From NCBI GenBank assembly GCA_003573635.1, contig QUTJ01031321.1, forward strand, positions 1 through 10,895: a stretch of DNA of 10,895 bases, in the 5' to 3' direction. A program made the position numbers and the translations under genes. The notes under the pieces are model-generated. The model was not told where the DNA came from, ran no database searches, and was given only the letters and a program-made list of their open reading frames with translations. Source of the stretch: Goniomonas avonlea (lineage: Eukaryota; Cryptophyceae; Goniomonadida; Goniomonadaceae). Every line of letters begins with the position of its first letter. Within the stretch, counting starts at the first letter, position 1. This document shows, one piece after another, positions 8,001 to 10,895 of the stretch.

Positions 8001-8528
8001 CCCAAGCTCCTGACTACTGCTGTCCTGCAAAGTCTTCAACTGGTCCTTGGCAACTCGTAGCGCATGCTCAAGCTCGGCGCATCGGACAGAGTTTTGGGAA
8101 CTGGATTCGACATTTTGAGAGATGTTTGCTCGGAGCAATACATCCTGAGCTCCTTGCACACCCTGCAATTGTCGAAGCAGGTCCGTTCGCTGAGCTCTGA
8201 GTTGCGCAAGCTCGGTCGCTTGAGATGAGCAAGTCTGACGAAGCGAACTAAGTTCCCCACGCTGCTTACGGGCTGCAGATTCTAGTTTGTCTGCATCTGA
8301 GAAGAACACCGCCAGAACCCTTCGTAATCCCTGGAGTTGCCTGCTATTGCTGTCTTGAAGGCCCTGACGGTCGTCCGCCATCTGATGCAGCGCTTCTTCA
8401 AGAGCAGTCCTTCGGGCGCGTTCCCTGGCCAATACTGCATTGTACTCTACTTCGTGCTGACTAGCATGCCCAACAGAACCTCCCCACTCATCAGAATTCG
8501 AAGGCCGTGCGGCGTTCGAATGAGTCAT
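5058..8528 (-). CDS. Coiled-coil protein with Pro/Gln/Ser/Tyr-rich disordered tail, eight exons
   Basis: Exons on the minus strand: 8528-7662, 7603-7385, 7221-6916, 6785-6375, 6126-6001, 5947-5533, 5459-5239, 5189-5058. Introns are 58, 163, 130, 248, 53, 73 and 49 nt, all GT-AG; phases agree throughout, giving 898 codons plus TGA. Residues 26-289 are charged and Leu-rich with few prolines, a coiled coil containing two copies of a unit offset by exactly 110 residues (LQDS at 57-60 and 167-170). From about 363 on the protein is disordered: a proline run at 363, then PPPPQQQQQQP and Tyr-Ser repeats (SSAYSSTAYSSSTTYSSSS) in exon 4, then Ser/Thr/Pro/Tyr stretches. The start ATG at 8528 is the first in frame; the frame stays open upstream to 8639, and donor-like GAGGTAAAC lies further up, so an extra 5' exon is possible. 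Function unknown; scaffold or condensate roles are speculation. The boundaries at 6916 and 7222 are least sure. Confidence 0.7.
6213..6252. repeat. Alternating purine-pyrimidine (CG/CA) tract
   Basis: About 40 bp of strictly alternating GC/AC/GT dinucleotides, then CCCACCCACCCACACACCC. It lies inside the 248-nt intron 6374-6127. Such sequence is a classic candidate for left-handed DNA; that is inference. Confidence 0.8.
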
Positions 8529-8701
8529 AGACCAACAATGCAAGGAACTTTTGGGTTTGAATTGTTTCGGTATCGCTGACGTTACTGGTAACTGATCGTC
8601 TGGACCGGTCCCAGACTGAAGGCACACAATGCAGAGCACTTAACGTTTACCTCCACAACGCAGGATTCAACACACTCAACCTCTATTCTTCCCTTCCTCG
8701 G

Positions 8702-8783
8702 TGTTGCACTTGCAATCCTCCGAAAGGTTGATTGTTGGCCGCTCCGCGGTTTCCAGGATGCTTGAATAAACTCTCTCTCTCTT
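8702..8783 (+). repeat. Dispersed repeat, copy B
   Basis: Same order as copy A at 2975: TGTTGCAC, then a 26-bp block (8736-8761) matching at 25 of 26 positions, then TTGAATA and a CT tract at 8770-8783. The two copies are about 5.7 kb apart in the same orientation. Confidence 0.75.
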
Positions 8784-8811
8784 CCTCGGCAGAACTACGG
8801 GTCTGTAATTT

Positions 8812-8834
8812 GCAGTTTCCTAGTTGCTTGAATA
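8812..8834 (+). repeat. Dispersed repeat, partial copy C
   Basis: The 23 bases here match 8746-8768 of copy B at 19 positions, sharing GCTTGAATA at the 3' end. The copy starts 66 bp after the matching block in B, suggesting an old local duplication. Confidence 0.55.
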
Positions 8835-8987
8835 CCCTCGATCGCTCTCAACATAGTACAGTACTTCTGCTGCACGAGAATCTGTAACATCTCCATGTCC
8901 TAGCTGACTTGATGGCAATGATTTAAAAATCTACACAGAAACGAGCTGCTTTATAAGAGCAACTGCACCGGTCGCCGCTCTGAGCTC

Positions 8988-9175
8988 TCACTACATTTAT
9001 CGTCAAATTACTACATTTATCGTCAAATGTAGTGATACCGATTTTCAACCGCACCGCTGGAGCCCGAAATCGCTACATTTGACTACGAAATCGCTACAAT
9101 TGTAGCGAATCGCTACATCTGCCAGCAAATGTAGCGATACATCTGTCGGCAAAATGTAGCGATAAATGTAGCGAT
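8988..9175. repeat. Dense array of direct and inverted CTACATTT / AAATGTAG motifs
   Basis: Forward copies start at 8991, 9011, 9073, 9094 (CTACAAT) and 9113 (CTACATCT); reverse copies lie at 9025-9032, 9101-9107 (TGTAGCG), 9127-9134, 9152-9159 and 9164-9171. Most of the later copies extend to TCGCTACAT or ATGTAGCGA. There is an 11-bp perfect inverted pair (8988-8998 with 9025-9035), an 18-bp perfect palindrome TCGCTACAATTGTAGCGA at 9091-9108, and tandem subunits with periods of 20, 21 and 24-25 bp. It sits between divergent genes. It could be a binding-site array, a foldback or MITE-type element, or a structured RNA; the sequence does not decide. Confidence 0.9.
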
Positions 9176-9416
9176 GATCTCAAATCATGAGTCAAGTGCA
9201 CATTAGGTACTAGCTAGGTAGGATCGTGATGGATATGTGTATGGGTTCTCATCACGACAGCACCGCTATTTGAAGTCCGCCGATGGCCTGTTTCCGTTGT
9301 TTCAGCACGAAAGCCGGTTGGTTCTGGATCTTCTGTGGATCTTTTTTTGCATTGAAACCACTGTATCAGAGCCCACATATGCAGCGGAACAGCAGGTGGG
9401 TGCTGTTCCTTACTGG

Positions 9417-10790
9417 ATGAGAAGCCCAGGATCGGGACCACTGCCTGCCTCAATGCCGCCGATGCCACGTCCAGTGAATTCACCTTCCCGGATGCGCCTT
9501 TTGTTGCAAGAGGCATTTCAAGTTTTAGAAATAGAGTTCCAAAAATTTGACAAAGACAGGTTTGCCGCGATCTCTTTTTTGCGCTTCTCGCCAACACACC
9601 GAACAGATGCGGACTGCTTACGATCGAGCAGCTGACGCGAGCCATGGCCACCGCAGGGTTTTATGACAAAGAAAAACTTCAAGAATTATTTGTTCGGGTG
9701 GATTTGGATCACTCAGGAAAGCTCGACTTTGGGGAGTTTTTGGTCAGTGCCAGTTCGGCCTCACCGATGCTGACAATGACATTGTGCAGGCGCTGATGTA
9801 CTCATGGGTTGAAGTCGCATCGTACCATCACCTTTTCAAAAAGAAAAGTGACAGACACAAGGCCCAAATTGTTGAAGCTGCCTTTGTTGAGATGGAGAGG
9901 TGAGGATCCTTGGTCACCATCAGTTTGTTCCCGTTGCATTGAGTTCGCGGCAGCGTGTACACTCGGTACGACACGGACCTCAGTCGCACTCTCTCGGGAA
10001 CGGAATTCTACCAGTTCATGCAAGACGTCTTACCGGATGTGAGGCTGCGCAATTGCTGTCACACGACCTCACACAAGATTGCAGCTGTGCGGCGATCCAT
10101 ATGTGCAACAACAGGCGGCCCTGGCATTCCCCAGGGCGGATAGTGTTATCACATTCTCCCAATTCATTGCGTTGCTGTATTCGTTCGTGACACCAGGGGG
10201 TGGAATGATGGTGTGTATTTTTGCTTCGCGAGCATTGTTAGACCAATGATCGGTGCTGGTGGGCTGAAGTTATGCCCAGGTGTACAGCAGAGCGGAGGAG
10301 ACGCCATTGTGGCAGCTCCTTGTGCGCGCTTTTCAGTGTATGGAACAGGACTTTGCTCGCCTCGATACAGACCGCAGTGGGGTGATTGACTTGTCCGAGT
10401 TCACGGAGGCTGTATCAAACAACCGTCCGCCGAACGAGCTTGTGGAAATTATGGCCACGCTTGAGCACACTTTTCGCACTGTGGACGAGGATGCTTCCGA
10501 GGGTCTGGACTTTTTCGAGGTCTGTTTCGGTTGAAGTGACTGTGCAGTTGTTGTACTCACGATGTCCTTCGAACCTGCGCGGTCGGAGTTTGCTTGGGCT
10601 TCACCACTTACATTGTCTGACAGTTTGTGCACTTGACGTATCTTGTGATGCAACTGGGTGCTTACTCAGACATCTTGCCAAGCGCTGTGGACGCAAGCGC
10701 CGTGAAGGGTGGCCTCACAATGCTGCGCGTGTTCTATGAGAAGTACGACACGGACCGTAGTGGGCGACTTGAGTGGGGTGAAGTACAAAG
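9417..10790 (+). CDS. Multi-EF-hand calcium-binding protein, 3' end outside window
   Basis: Exons 9417-9559, 9607-9742, 9790-9899, 9954-10038, 10085-10210, 10280-10519 and 10624-10790; introns are 47, 47, 54, 46, 69 and 104 nt, GT-AG, with consistent phases, giving 335 codons before the donor AG|GTCC at 10791. EF loops by residue: 45-56 DKDRCGLLTIEQ, 80-91 DLDHSGKLDFGE, 136-147 DTDLSRTLSGTE, a degenerate one near 173-184, 229-240 DTDRSGVIDLSE, 269-280 DEDASEGLDFFE, 322-333 DTDRSGRLEWGE. Loops 2, 5 and 7 look fully canonical; loop 1 ends in Gln, loop 3 has Arg for the central Gly. No signal peptide or membrane segment is seen, so a soluble calcium sensor or buffer is likely. Residues 28-195 and 212-336 are copies of one module. 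ATG 9417 is the first in frame; the frame is open upstream to 9237, so a 5' exon joined at 9370 is an alternative. Family not recognised. Confidence 0.8.
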
Positions 10791-10811
10791 GTCCGCCCGC
10801 ACTCACGACCT

Positions 10812-10895
10812 CACCCATCACCCATCACCCATCACCCATCACCCATCACCCCGGATCTCTCACCCATCACCCATCACCCAGCAACCATCACCCAG
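10812..10895. repeat. CCCATCA heptamer tandem array
   Basis: Five to six units of CCCATCA from 10812, an interruption (CCGGATCTCT at about 10851-10860), then further units with GCAACCATC variants, running off the right edge. It begins 22 bp after the last splice donor, so it is intronic in the EF-hand model. Confidence 0.9.

Larger units (their letters stand above)
8529..9416. other. Intergenic region between divergent genes
   Basis: Lies between the start of the minus-strand coiled-coil gene and the first in-frame ATG of the plus-strand EF-hand gene, so both promoters or 5' exons should be here. It contains dispersed repeat copies B and C, an AAAATGTAG/CTACATTT motif array, and at 9361-9369 a likely 3' splice site (T-run, then CTGTATCAG) that could join an unseen 5' exon to the EF-hand frame. 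Confidence 0.55.

Noticed and set aside
8988-9175. CRISPR array
   Set aside because: Units are short, occur in both orientations and have irregular spacing; the host is eukaryotic and no cas-like gene is present.
10520-10623. A short exon between 10548 and 10582 in the EF-hand gene
   Set aside because: It would need a 28-nt intron and breaks the phase of the next exon; a single 104-nt intron restores an EF-hand exit helix (FFEFVHLTYLVM).

Overview
This is a stretch of nuclear DNA from a eukaryote with compact, intron-rich genes. The introns inferred here are 46 to 336 nt long and follow the GT-AG rule. Reading frame and phase stay consistent across eight exons of one gene and seven of another. 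An intronless histone H4 gene is followed by a metazoan/algal-style histone 3' stem-loop. Long CT microsatellites are abundant. A unicellular eukaryote such as a protist close to animals, or an alga, fits best, but the sequence alone does not fix the lineage.

Layout from left to right. (1) 1-1244: 3' end of a plus-strand gene for an RBR-type E3 ubiquitin ligase (RNF216/TRIAD3-like), with the second half of RING2 at 437-581 and one or two further exons. The intron upstream holds minisatellites and what looks like a decayed copy of the RING2 exon start. (2) 1245-3664: gene-poor, with short tandem repeats, a weak coding candidate (1843-2055), a segment at 2079-2680 that reads like a heavily decayed 5' part of SSU rRNA, a long CT tract, and copy A of a dispersed repeat. 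(3) 3665-4282: an uncertain ORF with a Glu-Arg tract encoded by a GA microsatellite. (4) 4379-4730: histone H4 and its 3' stem-loop. (5) 8528-5058, minus strand: an eight-exon gene for an 898-residue protein with an N-terminal coiled coil built on a gapless 110-residue repeat and a C-terminal disordered Pro/Gln/Ser/Thr/Tyr-rich tail; it converges on H4. (6) 8529-9416: intergenic region between divergent genes, with copies B and C of the dispersed repeat and a dense array of direct and inverted CTACATTT-type motifs. (7) 9417-10790, plus strand, running off the right edge: a seven-exon part of a multi-EF-hand calcium-binding protein made of a duplicated four-EF-hand module; its next intron begins with a CCCATCA heptamer array.

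The genes share no evident pathway: ubiquitin ligation, chromatin, a scaffold-like coiled-coil/disordered protein, and calcium binding. The most unusual signals are the palindromic motif array at 8988-9175, the rRNA-like relic, the exact 110-residue repeat in the coiled coil, and the EF-hand module duplication with a conserved intron position.
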